A DNA stretch of 64,000 nt from contig NZ_JXRU01000025.1 in NCBI RefSeq assembly GCF_000967865.1, forward strand, positions 41,546 to 105,545. The letters are read 5' to 3'. The stretch is from Microbacterium sp. SA39. Lineage in GTDB: Bacteria; Actinomycetota; Actinomycetes; Actinomycetales; Microbacteriaceae. The notes beneath the pieces were generated by a model that worked only from the letters and a program-made list of their open reading frames with translations, did no database searches and was not told the origin of the DNA. The position numbers and the translations under genes were made by a program. Position 1 is the stretch's first letter, and every line of letters starts with the position of its first letter. Shown piece after piece: positions 10,773-20,950 of the stretch.

Positions 10773-11665
10773 CTGAGCAGACTCGAAGTGGATTCGTGAC
10801 CTTCGTCGGCCGCCCGAACGTCGGCAAGTCCACCCTGACGAATGCTCTCGTGGGCGAGAAGATCGCGATCACCAGCGAGAAGCCGCAGACCACGCGCCGT
10901 GCCATCCGCGGAATCGTGAATCGCCCGGAAGGGCAGCTGGTCATCGTCGACACCCCGGGTATCCATAAGCCGCGGACCCTGCTCGGTGAACGTCTGAACG
11001 ACCTCGTCGACCAGGTGCTCGGCGACGTCGATGTCATCGGGTTCTGCGTCCCGGCGACCGAGAAGGTCGGCCCGGGCGACCGGCGCATCGCCGCGTCGCT
11101 CGACGGCTACGCGCGCGCCAAGAAGATCGCGATCGTCACGAAGACGGATGCCGCGGGGCGCGACGAGATCACCGAGCGGCTGCTCGAGGTAGACGCCCTC
11201 CGTGAGGACTGGGCTGCGGTCATCCCGCTGTCCGCACTGACGCACGACCAGCTCGAGGTCCTCGCCGACGAGGTCCTGAGCCTCATGCCGAAGGGGCCGG
11301 CGCTGTACCCCGAGGGGATAACCACGGACGAGTCGCAGGAGGATCGCATCGCGGAGATGATCCGTGAAGCGGCCCTCGACGGTGTCCGAGACGAACTCCC
11401 GCACTCCATCGCGGTCATCATCGACGACATCGCCCCCCGCGAAGGCACCGACCTCACTGATGTGCACGCATCGATCGTCGTCGAGCGGGACAGCCAGAAG
11501 GCGATCATCATCGGACACAAGGGGAAGCGTCTGAGCGACGTCGGAGCGCGGGCCCGAGTGGGAATCGAGAAGCTCCTCGGCACGCGCGTCTTCCTCGGCC
11601 TTCACGTGAAGGTCGTGAAGGAATGGCAGCGCGACCCGAAGCAGCTCGGTCGACTCGGCTTCTGA
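10769..11665 (+). CDS. era: GTPase Era
   Basis: Era is an essential GTPase that binds 16S rRNA near its 3' end during 30S assembly. The 298-residue protein has the G1 loop GRPNVGKST at residues 14-22, switch I TTRRAIRGI, G3 DTPG, and a G4 loop reading TKTD instead of NKxD. The C-terminal KH domain contains IIGHKGKRLSDVGARAR. The ATG overlaps the preceding stop (ATGA). It ends the large + strand housekeeping operon. Confidence 0.97.
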   Translation: MTEQTRSGFVTFVGRPNVGKSTLTNALVGEKIAITSEKPQTTRRAIRGIVNRPEGQLVIVDTPGIHKPRTLLGERLNDLVDQVLGDVDVIGFCVPATEKVGPGDRRIAASLDGYARAKKIAIVTKTDAAGRDEITERLLEVDALREDWAAVIPLSALTHDQLEVLADEVLSLMPKGPALYPEGITTDESQEDRIAEMIREAALDGVRDELPHSIAVIIDDIAPREGTDLTDVHASIVVERDSQKAIIIGHKGKRLSDVGARARVGIEKLLGTRVFLGLHVKVVKEWQRDPKQLGRLGF

Positions 11666-11719
11666 GATGAGCTCGAGGGACACGTCGATGGCGGCGGGCA
11701 GACCGCCGACCCTGCAGGC

Positions 11720-12247
11720 ATGAGCGAGCGCGGACGCGACCGGAAGGCTCTGCGTGATGAGGTCTACACGCGCGTCTTCGACGACCATTGGGCGTCGGTG
11801 CGGCACCACATCGAGTGCGTGGTCGACGACGACGCCGAGGTCACCGAGATCGTCTCGGAGGTCTTCCTCCTGGCATGGTCGCGTCTGAATCCGGCTCGTC
11901 CGATGGGGCGCGTCTGGCTGCTGCGCGCGGCGGAGCGGCGCCTGCGGGCACGGACGGGACGACCCATGACGGTGCGCACCGCGCTGGATGCCGTGCACCT
12001 CGGTGTCACGGGGGATTCGACTCCTCCCGGGCGGGTGGGGCAGGCGGAGGTAATCCGGGCTTTGGGTGTCCTCACCGCGAGGGAACGGCGTATCATCATG
12101 CTCACGTACTGGGACGGGCTCGCGGAGGGGGAGATCGCGGAGCTGCTGCGCGCTTCCGAGTCACGAGTACGCACGACGCTTCGCCGAGCGCAGCGCCGTC
12201 TGCGCACCGAGCTGGGCCTGGAGGGGGTGGCATCTGATGACGACTGA
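11720..12247 (+). CDS. ECF-like RNA polymerase sigma factor
   Basis: The 175-residue protein resembles sigma-70 region 2 (VRHHIECVVDDDAEVTEIVSEVFLLAW) joined to a region 4 helix-turn-helix (LTARERRIIMLTYWDGLAEGEIAELLRASESRVRTTLRRAQRRLR, seen as overlapping motifs). The core of an ECF factor is therefore present. Region 2 is short and acidic. The 3' end overlaps the next gene, which encodes a membrane protein, by 11 nt; this coupling is typical of sigma/anti-sigma pairs. The ribosome binding site is weak. The target regulon cannot be deduced here. Confidence 0.8.
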   Translation: MSERGRDRKALRDEVYTRVFDDHWASVRHHIECVVDDDAEVTEIVSEVFLLAWSRLNPARPMGRVWLLRAAERRLRARTGRPMTVRTALDAVHLGVTGDSTPPGRVGQAEVIRALGVLTARERRIIMLTYWDGLAEGEIAELLRASESRVRTTLRRAQRRLRTELGLEGVASDDD

Positions 12248-13223
12248 CCACTCGATTCTCGAGCAGGCGCTCAGCGACGCCGATCCCGGGCGCACCCCGC
12301 GTGACGCTGCCCCGGATGCCAGGGCTCTCGCGATGCGCGACCGAATTCTCCGCGAGACCGCGGCGCCGAAGAAGCGTCGTCGTATGCGCGCGCTGGGCTG
12401 GGCGACCGGGCTGGTCGCGGTGGCGACGGCCGCGGTGGTGGCGTTCGTCATGATCACCCCTCAGGTCGCTGCGGTCGCGGGAACACCGTCGCCACTCGAC
12501 TTCGAAGGTGAATCCACGGTGACCGGGATCGTCGATGAAGCGAGCACCGCCCTCGATTCCTCGCCCGGTCCCGCTGAGCCGCTGCGCCTCGTGAGGACGG
12601 CCTCGTGGGGTATCTCCGTCGACGTCGGCACTGAGACCTCCACGGTCGTACCGCAGCTCTCGACCCTCTCGTGGCAGCCCGACGGATCCGGGCACATGAC
12701 CATCATCGAGGGCGTCCCGTACGACCCGACGGACGCCGTCGCAAGCAATGCTGCCGAGGTCAGGAGCAGCGGCGAGGTCGTCGCGGATTTCGACATCACG
12801 CCCGAACAGTTCTCGTCGCCGTGGTTGTCCGTGCCGGGGGAATCGGCCGACGACATGGTCGCGATTCTGCGCGCGTTCGGCATGCCGGAGCAGCCCACGG
12901 CGTTCGACGTCCAGACCGCCATGACCTGGGTTCTCGGGCAATGGACACTGACGAACGCCCAGCACAGAGAGCTTCTCGTGCTCCTGGAGGACGCGGGCGG
13001 GGGCGATGCCCTCGGCACGTCGACCGATCGCCTGGGACGCCCGGTGACCGGCATCCGTACCCTGTCCCCTGACGGAGCCGTAAGTGACCTCGTCCTGGTG
13101 TCGCTCGACACCGGCCGGATCGTCGGGGTGGAACGCACCGTCCTCAAGGCGGACGAGGTGTATCCCGCCGGTGCGATCGTCTCGTATTCCCTGTGGGATG
13201 TCGAAGAGGAACTCATTCGATGA
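12237..13223 (+). CDS. Membrane protein coupled to sigma factor, possible anti-sigma
   Basis: The 328-residue protein has a cytoplasmic N-terminus of about 45 residues, one transmembrane segment (ALGWATGLVAVATAAVVAF, about residues 46-64), and a large extracytoplasmic domain. I do not recognise the outer domain. It resembles the CU044_5270-like proteins often found beside actinobacterial ECF factors. No zinc HxxxCxxC anti-sigma motif is seen in the short N-terminal part, so the anti-sigma role is inferred only from the 11-nt overlap with the sigma gene. The in-frame ATG 12237 is the first start consistent with this. Confidence 0.7.
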   Translation: MTTDHSILEQALSDADPGRTPRDAAPDARALAMRDRILRETAAPKKRRRMRALGWATGLVAVATAAVVAFVMITPQVAAVAGTPSPLDFEGESTVTGIVDEASTALDSSPGPAEPLRLVRTASWGISVDVGTETSTVVPQLSTLSWQPDGSGHMTIIEGVPYDPTDAVASNAAEVRSSGEVVADFDITPEQFSSPWLSVPGESADDMVAILRAFGMPEQPTAFDVQTAMTWVLGQWTLTNAQHRELLVLLEDAGGGDALGTSTDRLGRPVTGIRTLSPDGAVSDLVLVSLDTGRIVGVERTVLKADEVYPAGAIVSYSLWDVEEELIR

Positions 13224-13291
13224 GTCGGCGGTCCAAGGTCGCCCTGGCGGTGATATCCGCGTTCCTCACGACCGTCCGCTGCTATCTCTGA
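13220..13291 (+). CDS. Possible 23-residue peptide, coupled
   Basis: ATG 13220 overlaps the stop of the preceding gene (ATGA) and the frame runs 23 codons to TGA 13289-13291. The product, MSRRSKVALAVISAFLTTVRCYL, read in parts, is a basic N-terminus followed by a hydrophobic stretch and a Cys, like a signal peptide cut short. It ends 8 nt before the next gene and its stop overlaps that gene's AGGAG site. It may be the degenerate start of a lost gene, a leader peptide, or chance. Confidence 0.3.
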   Translation: MSRRSKVALAVISAFLTTVRCYL

Positions 13292-13299
13292 GGAGAAAC

Positions 13300-14235
13300 A
13301 TGGCACTGCACTGGATCGCCCGGACCTGGGGTGCACCCGAGTCTTGGGACTTCGTCGCCGAGGAGCCACCCGCTCCCGCCGAGGGCGAGGTCACGATCCG
13401 CGTGCATGCCGCCGGAGTGAACCCCGCCGACGCGAAGCACGTCGCCGCCCCGCGGGCGGGGCTCGAGTTCCCGGTGCCGATCGGGTACGAGGTCTCGGGT
13501 GAACTGACCGCGATCGGGCCGGACACCGTCATCGGGTCGGGCACAGCGGTGGTCGGCGACGAGGTCGTCGCGTTCCGCGTGAGTGGCGGATATGCGACCG
13601 AGCTGACCGTGCCTGCCGGGAAGGTCTTCGCGAAGCCCTCGACGCTCTCACACCCCGAGGCGGCGAATCTGCTGCTCGTGGGCACCACGGCGGCAGAGAT
13701 GCTCGCTGTCACGGGCGCCTCGCCAGGGGAGACGATCCTGCTCCATGGAGCCTCGGGCGCGGTCGGGGTCAGCGTGCTCCAGCAGGCCCGGCTGTGCGGC
13801 ATCCGCGTGATCGGCACCGCCGGCGAGAATCGATTCGACGAAGTGCGGAGGTTCGGTGGCGAGCCGGTGCGCTACGGCGAGGGTCTCGCCCACCGGGTTC
13901 GCGCCCTCGCTGACGGGCCGATCGCCGCGGCGCTCGACGCCGTCGGCACCGATGAGGCGATCGACGTCTCACTCGACCTCGTCGCCGACCGTCAGCGCAT
14001 CGTCACGATCGCGGCGTTCGGACGGGCGCACGCCGACGGCATCCTCGCGATCGCCGGATCGATGCCGGCCAGCACGGTCTTCCGTGACGAGGTACGCGCG
14101 GAACTGATCGCGCTCGCTCAGAACGGCGACCTGGTCGTGCCGATGGGGCGGACCTTCCCGCTCAGCCAGGCTGCGGACGCCCATCGCCTGCTCGCGACCG
14201 GTCACCCCGGCGGCAAACTCGCGCTGATTCCGTAG
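13300..14235 (+). CDS. NADPH:quinone oxidoreductase, MDR superfamily
   Basis: Zinc-free medium-chain dehydrogenase/reductases of this type reduce quinones or enones with NADPH. The 311-residue protein has the N-terminal GroES-like domain (VHAAGVNPADAKH) and a Rossmann domain with a LLHGASGAVGVSVLQQARL nucleotide loop. Catalytic-zinc ligands of alcohol dehydrogenases are absent. The ATG has a strong AGGAG site 5 nt upstream; longer in-frame starts fall inside the preceding gene. The substrate is unknown. Confidence 0.88.
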   Translation: MALHWIARTWGAPESWDFVAEEPPAPAEGEVTIRVHAAGVNPADAKHVAAPRAGLEFPVPIGYEVSGELTAIGPDTVIGSGTAVVGDEVVAFRVSGGYATELTVPAGKVFAKPSTLSHPEAANLLLVGTTAAEMLAVTGASPGETILLHGASGAVGVSVLQQARLCGIRVIGTAGENRFDEVRRFGGEPVRYGEGLAHRVRALADGPIAAALDAVGTDEAIDVSLDLVADRQRIVTIAAFGRAHADGILAIAGSMPASTVFRDEVRAELIALAQNGDLVVPMGRTFPLSQAADAHRLLATGHPGGKLALIP

Positions 14236-14236
14236 G

Positions 14237-14884
14237 TCAGTCGATCTCGCGGAGCGACGAGGTCACGATCACGACGTCGTCGCCGAACTCGGCATCCGCG
14301 GCGTCCTGGATCGTGCCGTCGTCCCACACGACCTGCAGCCAGACGTAGCCGCGATCCGACACCAGGGTGAGCGCGTCACGCCCGAGACGCGCGGAGATGT
14401 CGTCCTGGATTCGGGTGAGTTCGGCGGAAGGGGTCGGGCCATCGACGCCTCCGGTCGTATCCTCCGGGGCGACGGGGTCGAAGAGCGCGAGCATGATCGG
14501 GGGATCGGTGTTCGTGAACCGTTCGCCGTCGTACGTGCCGTACACCGCGTAGGCGCCCCACGTCGTCTCGCCGCTGGTCTCGCTGCCGTCAACGCCTTCC
14601 CACGACCATCCATCGAGCGGAATCCCGCTGCACTGCGGGGGATAGGACTCCATGACCGCGCCCAGGCACAGCTGCACGTCTCCCGCAGAATCCAAGACGG
14701 TGCCGGCGCCGATCACACGCCCGTCCGGGAGCCCTGGCGTGACGTTCTCGAGGCGCTGGTCGGCCGGAACCGCCGTGTTCGTCGGCGCCGGGGAGTCGCC
14801 CGGGCCGCCGGCGCAGGCACTCAGCGCGAGGACGGCCACGACGGATGCCGCGACGAGAGGCAGGCGACGGTGCGTTGTGCTCAT
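14237..14884 (-). CDS. Predicted lipoprotein, unknown function
   Basis: The 215-residue protein has a basic N-terminus, a hydrophobic stretch and the lipobox LSAC (Cys near residue 24), so it should be a membrane-anchored exported lipoprotein. The mature part starts with a Gly/Pro/Thr linker and has a C-terminal region (LVSDRGYVWLQVVWDDGTIQD) that I do not recognise. The GGAGT ribosome binding site lies directly before ATG 14884. It converges with the quinone oxidoreductase gene, one base apart. Confidence 0.8.
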   Translation of the reverse strand: MSTTHRRLPLVAASVVAVLALSACAGGPGDSPAPTNTAVPADQRLENVTPGLPDGRVIGAGTVLDSAGDVQLCLGAVMESYPPQCSGIPLDGWSWEGVDGSETSGETTWGAYAVYGTYDGERFTNTDPPIMLALFDPVAPEDTTGGVDGPTPSAELTRIQDDISARLGRDALTLVSDRGYVWLQVVWDDGTIQDAADAEFGDDVVIVTSSLREID

Positions 14885-14949
14885 ACTCCTCAGTGTCGCG
14901 CGGCCATGGATCGTCTCACGACCGATGAACGCCCGCGAATCATCCCTGC

Positions 14950-14955
14950 TAGCAT
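14950..14955 (+). promoter_or_regulatory. -10 element of the leuA leader
   Basis: TAGCAT lies 6 nt before the ATG of the leucine leader peptide, so the leader peptide would be translated from a leaderless mRNA. Confidence 0.55.
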
Positions 14956-14961
14956 GACCAC

Positions 14962-14992
14962 ATGCCTTTCGGCGGTCTGCTTCTTCTTAGCT

Positions 14993-15009
<17 letters not shown>
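14962..15009 (+). CDS. leuA leader peptide (attenuator)
   Basis: A 15-codon ORF (MPFGGLLLLSCRDES) contains four consecutive Leu codons, CTG CTT CTT CTT, at codons 6-9. It lies 70 nt before leuA. Its final codons overlap the left arm of a strong hairpin (14993-15003). In ribosome-mediated attenuation, stalling at Leu codons when Leu-tRNA is scarce changes which RNA stem forms and allows leuA expression. Similar leaders are known before actinobacterial leuA genes. The peptide itself probably has no other function. Confidence 0.85.
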
Positions 15010-16834
<1,825 letters not shown>

Positions 16835-16845
16835 CGGGTCGCCGC

Positions 16846-16927
16846 GTTTCGTCTCGCTGCGCTCGCTCAACGACCTTGGCCTCCGGGTGTCGGTCGTTGA
16901 GCGAGGAGCGAAGCGACGAGACGAAAC
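16846..16927. repeat. Long imperfect palindrome (dispersed-repeat-like)
   Basis: The left arm begins GTTTCGTCTCGCTGCGCTCG at 16846 and ends in CAACGACC (16875). The right arm begins GGTCGTTGAGCGAG at 16892 and ends in GAGACGAAAC (16927). The arms are complementary except for small insertions in the right arm, around a 16-nt loop. From memory, GTTTCGTCTCG...CAACGACC motifs recur as intergenic palindromes in Microbacteriaceae. It lies between converging leuA and the TRIC gene and may also end transcription of both. Confidence 0.8.
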
Positions 16928-16934
16928 GTCGTGG

Positions 16935-17627
16935 TCAGTCGCGCGGCTTGACGATCGGGATCGCGCCGGTCTCGGCGGCGACCTTGCGGCGGTAGATGCG
17001 TCGCTGCTCCGGCAGCGAGACGTCGAAGCTCACTGCGAGCACTCGGATGACTGCGGTCACCACGATCCCGAGGATCGCGGCGAGCGTGATCGGCATGCCG
17101 AAGCCGTTCGCGATCACGATGAACGTGCATCCCGCGCCGGCCGCCACGGCGTAGAGCGAACCGACGTGCATGATCGAGGTCGGCAGGCCCATCAGCATGT
17201 CGCGCAGCACGCTGCCGCCCACCGCCGCGCAGACCCCGATGAAGACGGCAGGGACGGGCGGGATGCCGAACCCGAGCGCCTTGCTCGTGCCGAAGGCGCC
17301 GAACATCCCGATCACGACGGCATCGAGCACGACGATGACCGTGTTCAGCCGGTTGAAGAGTCCGGCGAGCAGCATCCCCAGGAGCGCTGCTCCCGTGGCG
17401 GTCACGAGGTACCAGTTGCTCTGCAGCGTCGCCGGGGTCTGACCGAGCAGGATGTCGCGGATCAGGCCGCCGCCCATGCCGATCATGATGCCGATGATCG
17501 CGACACCCAGCCAATCCAGCCGACGCTGCCCCTGGAAGCCCGACGCGAACAGCGCGCCCTGCACCCCGCCGAGGCCGACGCCGAGGAGGTCCGCCCAGAG
17601 CGGAATGGTGAAGAGCGGTTCGGTCAC
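16935..17627 (-). CDS. TRIC-type cation channel / UPF0126 membrane protein
   Basis: The protein (230 residues from GTG 17627) has about seven hydrophobic segments arranged as two repeats. Each carries the family's glycine-rich motif: [13 protein letters not shown] in the first and [13 protein letters not shown] in the second. Prokaryotic TRIC proteins are trimeric K+-permeable channels. An in-frame ATG at 17669 lies within recO and is rejected, because GAGAAT 6 nt before GTG 17627 fits a leaderless start. It diverges from recO. Confidence 0.87.
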   Translation of the reverse strand: MTEPLFTIPLWADLLGVGLGGVQGALFASGFQGQRRLDWLGVAIIGIMIGMGGGLIRDILLGQTPATLQSNWYLVTATGAALLGMLLAGLFNRLNTVIVVLDAVVIGMFGAFGTSKALGFGIPPVPAVFIGVCAAVGGSVLRDMLMGLPTSIMHVGSLYAVAAGAGCTFIVIANGFGMPITLAAILGIVVTAVIRVLAVSFDVSLPEQRRIYRRKVAAETGAIPIVKPRD

Positions 17628-17633
17628 CCGTTC

Positions 17634-17655
17634 ATTCTCCCGCACGGAGGATAAT
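17634..17655. promoter_or_regulatory. Divergent leaderless promoters, TRIC gene and recO
   Basis: On the - strand GAGAAT (17634-17639) is 6 nt before GTG 17627. On the + strand GATAAT (17650-17655) is 6 nt before GTG 17662. Both genes would start at their initiation codons, and the two -10 boxes are only 10 nt apart. Confidence 0.55.
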
Positions 17656-17661
17656 CGGAGG

Positions 17662-18405
17662 GTGCCCACCTACCGAGACGAAGTGGTGATCCTGCGCACC
17701 CACAAACTGGGTGAGGCCGATCGCATCGTCACCATGCTGTCGCGACGGCACGGCAAGGTCCGCGCAGTGGCGAAGGGCGTGCGGCGCACCTCCTCGAAGT
17801 TCGGCTCGCGGCTGGAGCCCTTCATGGTCGCCGACGTGCAGCTGTACCAGGGTCGGTCGCTCGACATCGTGCAGCAGGCCGAGTCCCTGGGCTCCTACGG
17901 CACCGACATCGCCGCGCACTACGACCGCTTCACGTCTGCCAACGCCATGGTCGAGACGGCGGACCGGCTGAGCGACTCCGAGGCGACGCCCGAGCAGTAC
18001 CTGCTGCTCGTCGGTGGCCTGCGCGCTCTCTCGCGCGGCGAGCACGTGCCGCGCAGCATCCTGGATTCGTATCTCCTCCGTGTGATGTCGCTCTCCGGCT
18101 GGGCACCTTCGCTCGACGATTGCGCGCGGTGCGCCGCGCCGGGCCCGCACAGGCATTTCGTCGGCCAGCTCGGTGGAATGGTATGCGCGAACGACGCACC
18201 GGCGGGCAGCCCTCGCATCGCCGAGCGCACTCTGACGCTGCTGCGCGCCCTGATCGAGGGCGACTGGGAGCTCATCGACGCCGCACCGCACGCCGACACG
18301 GCCGCCGCCTCCGGCCTGGTCGGGGCCTACGCCCAGTGGCATCTCGAGCGCGGCATCCGCTCGCTCTCGCACGTGACCGACATCCGAGGAGAAGTCCCGC
18401 GGTGA
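17662..18405 (+). CDS. recO: DNA repair protein RecO
   Basis: RecO anneals single-stranded DNA and loads RecA with RecR in the RecFOR pathway. The 247-residue protein begins with the OB-fold ([36 protein letters not shown], in parts). The helical domain follows and includes a zinc-like [10 protein letters not shown] segment. GTG 17662 starts at the conserved N-terminus with a -10 element 6 nt away; an upstream ATG frame runs antisense through the TRIC gene. It overlaps uppS by 4 nt (GTGA). Confidence 0.94.
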   Translation: MPTYRDEVVILRTHKLGEADRIVTMLSRRHGKVRAVAKGVRRTSSKFGSRLEPFMVADVQLYQGRSLDIVQQAESLGSYGTDIAAHYDRFTSANAMVETADRLSDSEATPEQYLLLVGGLRALSRGEHVPRSILDSYLLRVMSLSGWAPSLDDCARCAAPGPHRHFVGQLGGMVCANDAPAGSPRIAERTLTLLRALIEGDWELIDAAPHADTAAASGLVGAYAQWHLERGIRSLSHVTDIRGEVPR

Positions 18406-19205
18406 CCCCGAAGCCCTACACGCACAAGGATGCCGTCGCGTATCGCCCGCTCGACTGGACGGGTGTGCATCCGCCGGCGTTCCGCGCGGTGCCCGAGCAC
18501 GTCGCGATCGTGATGGACGGCAACGGCCGCTGGGCCAACCGTCGCGGACTCACCCGTGTCCAGGGACACAAGGCGGGCGAGGAAGTGCTGCTCGACGTGG
18601 TCGCCGGTGCCATCCAAGCGGGAGTGAAGCACCTGTCGGTGTACGCGTTCTCGACCGAGAACTGGGCGCGGTCGCCCGAGGAGGTCCGCTTCCTCATGGG
18701 CTACAACCGTGACGTGCTGCACCGTCGCCGTGATCAGCTCAACGAGTGGGGCGTGCGGGTGCGCTGGGCCGGTCGCAAGCCGCGCCTCTGGGGGAGCGTC
18801 ATCAAAGAGCTGCAGTACGCCGAGCAGCTCACCCGCGGCAACGACGTGCTCACCCTCACGATGTGCGTGAATTACGGCGGACGGATCGAGCTCGTCGACG
18901 CGATGCGCGCGATCGCGGCGGATGTCGCCGTGGGCCGGGTGAAGCCGAACGCGATCAGCGAGAAGATGATCCGTCGCCACCTCTACGTGCCCGATATGCC
19001 CGATGTCGACCTGTTCGTGCGGAGCTCGGGGGAGCAGCGCACGTCGAACTTCCTGCTGTGGGAGTCGGCGTACGCCGAGATGGTGTTCCTCGACACGCTC
19101 TGGCCCGACTTCTCCCGCGAGGAGTTGTGGCGCGCGATCGACATCTACCTGTCGCGCGATCGTCGCTTCGGCGGTGCCGTCGACACCCCCGACGCGTCGG
19201 CCTGA
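18402..19205 (+). CDS. uppS: Isoprenyl (polyprenyl) diphosphate synthase UppS
   Basis: This cis-prenyltransferase makes the polyprenyl diphosphate lipid carrier for cell-wall synthesis. The 267-residue protein has the catalytic [10 protein letters not shown] motif (Asp39), YAFSTENW, and the C-terminal [18 protein letters not shown] and [15 protein letters not shown] signatures. The start GTG overlaps the recO stop. Actinobacteria often carry two such enzymes, and product chain length cannot be read here. The last 61 nt overlap the antisense kinase-like gene. Confidence 0.95.
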   Translation: MTPKPYTHKDAVAYRPLDWTGVHPPAFRAVPEHVAIVMDGNGRWANRRGLTRVQGHKAGEEVLLDVVAGAIQAGVKHLSVYAFSTENWARSPEEVRFLMGYNRDVLHRRRDQLNEWGVRVRWAGRKPRLWGSVIKELQYAEQLTRGNDVLTLTMCVNYGGRIELVDAMRAIAADVAVGRVKPNAISEKMIRRHLYVPDMPDVDLFVRSSGEQRTSNFLLWESAYAEMVFLDTLWPDFSREELWRAIDIYLSRDRRFGGAVDTPDASA

Positions 19206-19756
19206 GCTCGGAGCCACCGCTCGGCCTCGCGGGGGTGCCGCAGGCGCACGATCGTGAGATGCGGGAAGCGCTCGATGACACCCGGCATCCGCTCCGCCCA
19301 CTTGTGAAGCGTGTTCGTCTGCCAGAGGAGGATGTTCTCCTCGGGGTCGCCGGTGAGCATGCGCCAGATCGGCTTCTCGACGTTCCCGTTCCATAGCGGA
19401 GTGCGGAGGATGCCGCGGCCGAGGGTGCGGCGCAGCAGCCGTGATCGGACCACCCGGTACGGATAGTCGAGCCAGACGACGAGCTGTGCGCGCGACGGGA
19501 GGATCTCGTCGGTCCCCTTGCTCGTGTACTGCCACTCGGTCACCCAGCGATCCTCTGCAGCGAACGCGCGCACGTCGTCGAGGAACTCCGGCCGCGGCGT
19601 CCAGTTCGATCCGTGGAACAGCGCGTCGATCTCCACATGCCGCAGGCCCCAGGCATCCCCGATGCGCGCGGAGAGGGTCGTCTTCCCCGACCCGGACACG
19701 CCCGCGACGAGCACCCGCTCGACGCGGAGGGGGAGCGGATCATCGGCGGAGAGCAT
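19145..19756 (-). CDS. P-loop NTPase, small kinase-like
   Basis: The 203-residue protein has the Walker [10 protein letters not shown] (residues 19-27) followed by HVEIDALFH, the layout of the so-called topology-modulation or adenylate-kinase-like P-loop proteins. A helical lid region ([14 protein letters not shown]) follows. Substrate is unknown. The - strand -10 TAGGAT (ATCCTA at 19763-19768) is 6 nt before ATG 19756, a leaderless start. Its 3' end runs 61 nt into the end of uppS on the other strand, so the two converge and overlap. Confidence 0.85.
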   Translation of the reverse strand: MLSADDPLPLRVERVLVAGVSGSGKTTLSARIGDAWGLRHVEIDALFHGSNWTPRPEFLDDVRAFAAEDRWVTEWQYTSKGTDEILPSRAQLVVWLDYPYRVVRSRLLRRTLGRGILRTPLWNGNVEKPIWRMLTGDPEENILLWQTNTLHKWAERMPGVIERFPHLTIVRLRHPREAERWLRAQADASGVSTAPPKRRSRDR

Positions 19757-19797
19757 CCGGAAATCCTATCGACGCAACTCTGCTCTATTGTCGGGAG

Positions 19798-20148
19798 ATG
19801 CGGAGAATAGGGGCGACGATCGCTGGGCTCGGCGTCGGGGCGATCGGACTGACGGGCTGTGCCTTCGGCGACTACCTCGCGTACGCGCCCTGCGAAGGGT
19901 ACTCCGAGGAGCTGGCTCAGGTGATAGAGGAGACAGTCGGCGAACGGCCCACTGTCGGAGACATCTGGGCGGACGGCGCCAACAACCCTCTTTGTTGGCT
20001 CACCTTCACGTTGGAGCGCGATCTCACGTCCGGCGACCCAGAACGCGAGGAGATGGGCAATGCCATCGATGACCTTCGGGCGGGATGGCAGGACGACGTG
20101 CGTCTTGAGGTGATCTCAGGCTCGGGTGAGAGCTTCATCTTCGGGTGA
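19798..20148 (+). CDS. Small predicted lipoprotein
   Basis: The 116-residue protein starts MRRIGATIAGLGVGAIGLTGC, a short basic start, hydrophobic stretch and LTGC lipobox (Cys21), so a lipid-anchored exported protein is expected. The mature part is acidic, with Cys32 and a second Cys near residue 66 that could form a disulfide. I recognise no family. ATG 19798 has a weak GGGAG site. It is divergent from the kinase gene with 41 nt between start codons. Confidence 0.7.
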   Translation: MRRIGATIAGLGVGAIGLTGCAFGDYLAYAPCEGYSEELAQVIEETVGERPTVGDIWADGANNPLCWLTFTLERDLTSGDPEREEMGNAIDDLRAGWQDDVRLEVISGSGESFIFG

Positions 20149-20188
20149 ACCCGGAATAGCTCACAGAACCATGCGGTTGGATGATGAT

Positions 20189-20881
20189 GTGAGCGAACCC
20201 ATCTCCATCGACATCTGGTCCGACATCGCCTGCCCGTGGTGCTACATCGGCAAGCGCAATCTGGAGAAGGGCCTTGAGGCCGTCTCCGCCGACGACGACG
20301 CCCCCGAGGTGAACATCACCTTCCACTCCTTCGAGCTGTCGCCCGACACTCCCGTCGACTTCGACGGCGACGAGATCGATTTCCTCGCCGGGCACAAGGG
20401 GATGCCGCGCGCGCAGGTCGAGCAGATGCTGTCGAACGTGACGGGCGTCGCGGCGAACGCCGGACTCGAGTACCGCTTCGATCTGCTCCAGCACACCAAC
20501 ACCGTCAAAGCGCACGAGCTGCTGCACTTCGCGAAGGCGGAAGGCCTCCAGCATGCGATGGAGGAGCGCCTGATGTCGGCGTACTTCACCGAGGGCAAGC
20601 ACGTCGGCCGCATCGACGACCTCGTCGAGCTCGCGGTGGAGGTCGGTCTGGACGCGGATCGCGCCCGCGACGCTCTCGAGACCGAGAAGTACCTCCCGGC
20701 CGTCCGCCAGGACCAGGCGCAGGCTCAGGCGTACGGCATCCAGGGCGTTCCGTTCTTCGTCATCGACGGCCAGTACGGCATCTCGGGCGCGCAGCCGCCC
20801 GCAGCGTTCGAAAACGTGCTCCGGGATCTCTGGGCCAAGCGCGGCGAGTCCGAGGAAGAGCCTGCGGCCGTCCAGGCCTGA
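20189..20881 (+). CDS. DsbA family oxidoreductase, FrnE-like
   Basis: FrnE-like proteins are cytoplasmic thioredoxin-fold disulfide oxidoreductases. From GTG 20189 the 230-residue protein has the active-site CPWC at residues 15-18 (IDIWSDIACPWCYIGKR). The helical insertion and a C-terminal GVPFFVIDGQYGISGAQP cis-Pro loop follow. No signal peptide is present, which fits a cytosolic role. ATG 20171 is an alternative in-frame start adding six residues. It ends at a clear hairpin terminator. Confidence 0.9.
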   Translation: MSEPISIDIWSDIACPWCYIGKRNLEKGLEAVSADDDAPEVNITFHSFELSPDTPVDFDGDEIDFLAGHKGMPRAQVEQMLSNVTGVAANAGLEYRFDLLQHTNTVKAHELLHFAKAEGLQHAMEERLMSAYFTEGKHVGRIDDLVELAVEVGLDADRARDALETEKYLPAVRQDQAQAQAYGIQGVPFFVIDGQYGISGAQPPAAFENVLRDLWAKRGESEEEPAAVQA

Positions 20882-20903
20882 CCACAGCGCCTTCCAGACA
20901 CAC

Positions 20904-20934
20904 GAGGCGGCGGGAGCCCTGCTCCCGCCGCCTC
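20904..20934. terminator. Bidirectional hairpin terminator
   Basis: GAGGCGGCGGGAG (20904-20916) and CTCCCGCCGCCTC (20922-20934) form a perfect 13-bp stem with a 5-nt loop. It lies between the converging DsbA-like and phosphoesterase genes. Confidence 0.85.
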
Positions 20935-20950
20935 GACCTGTCTCCGGGCG

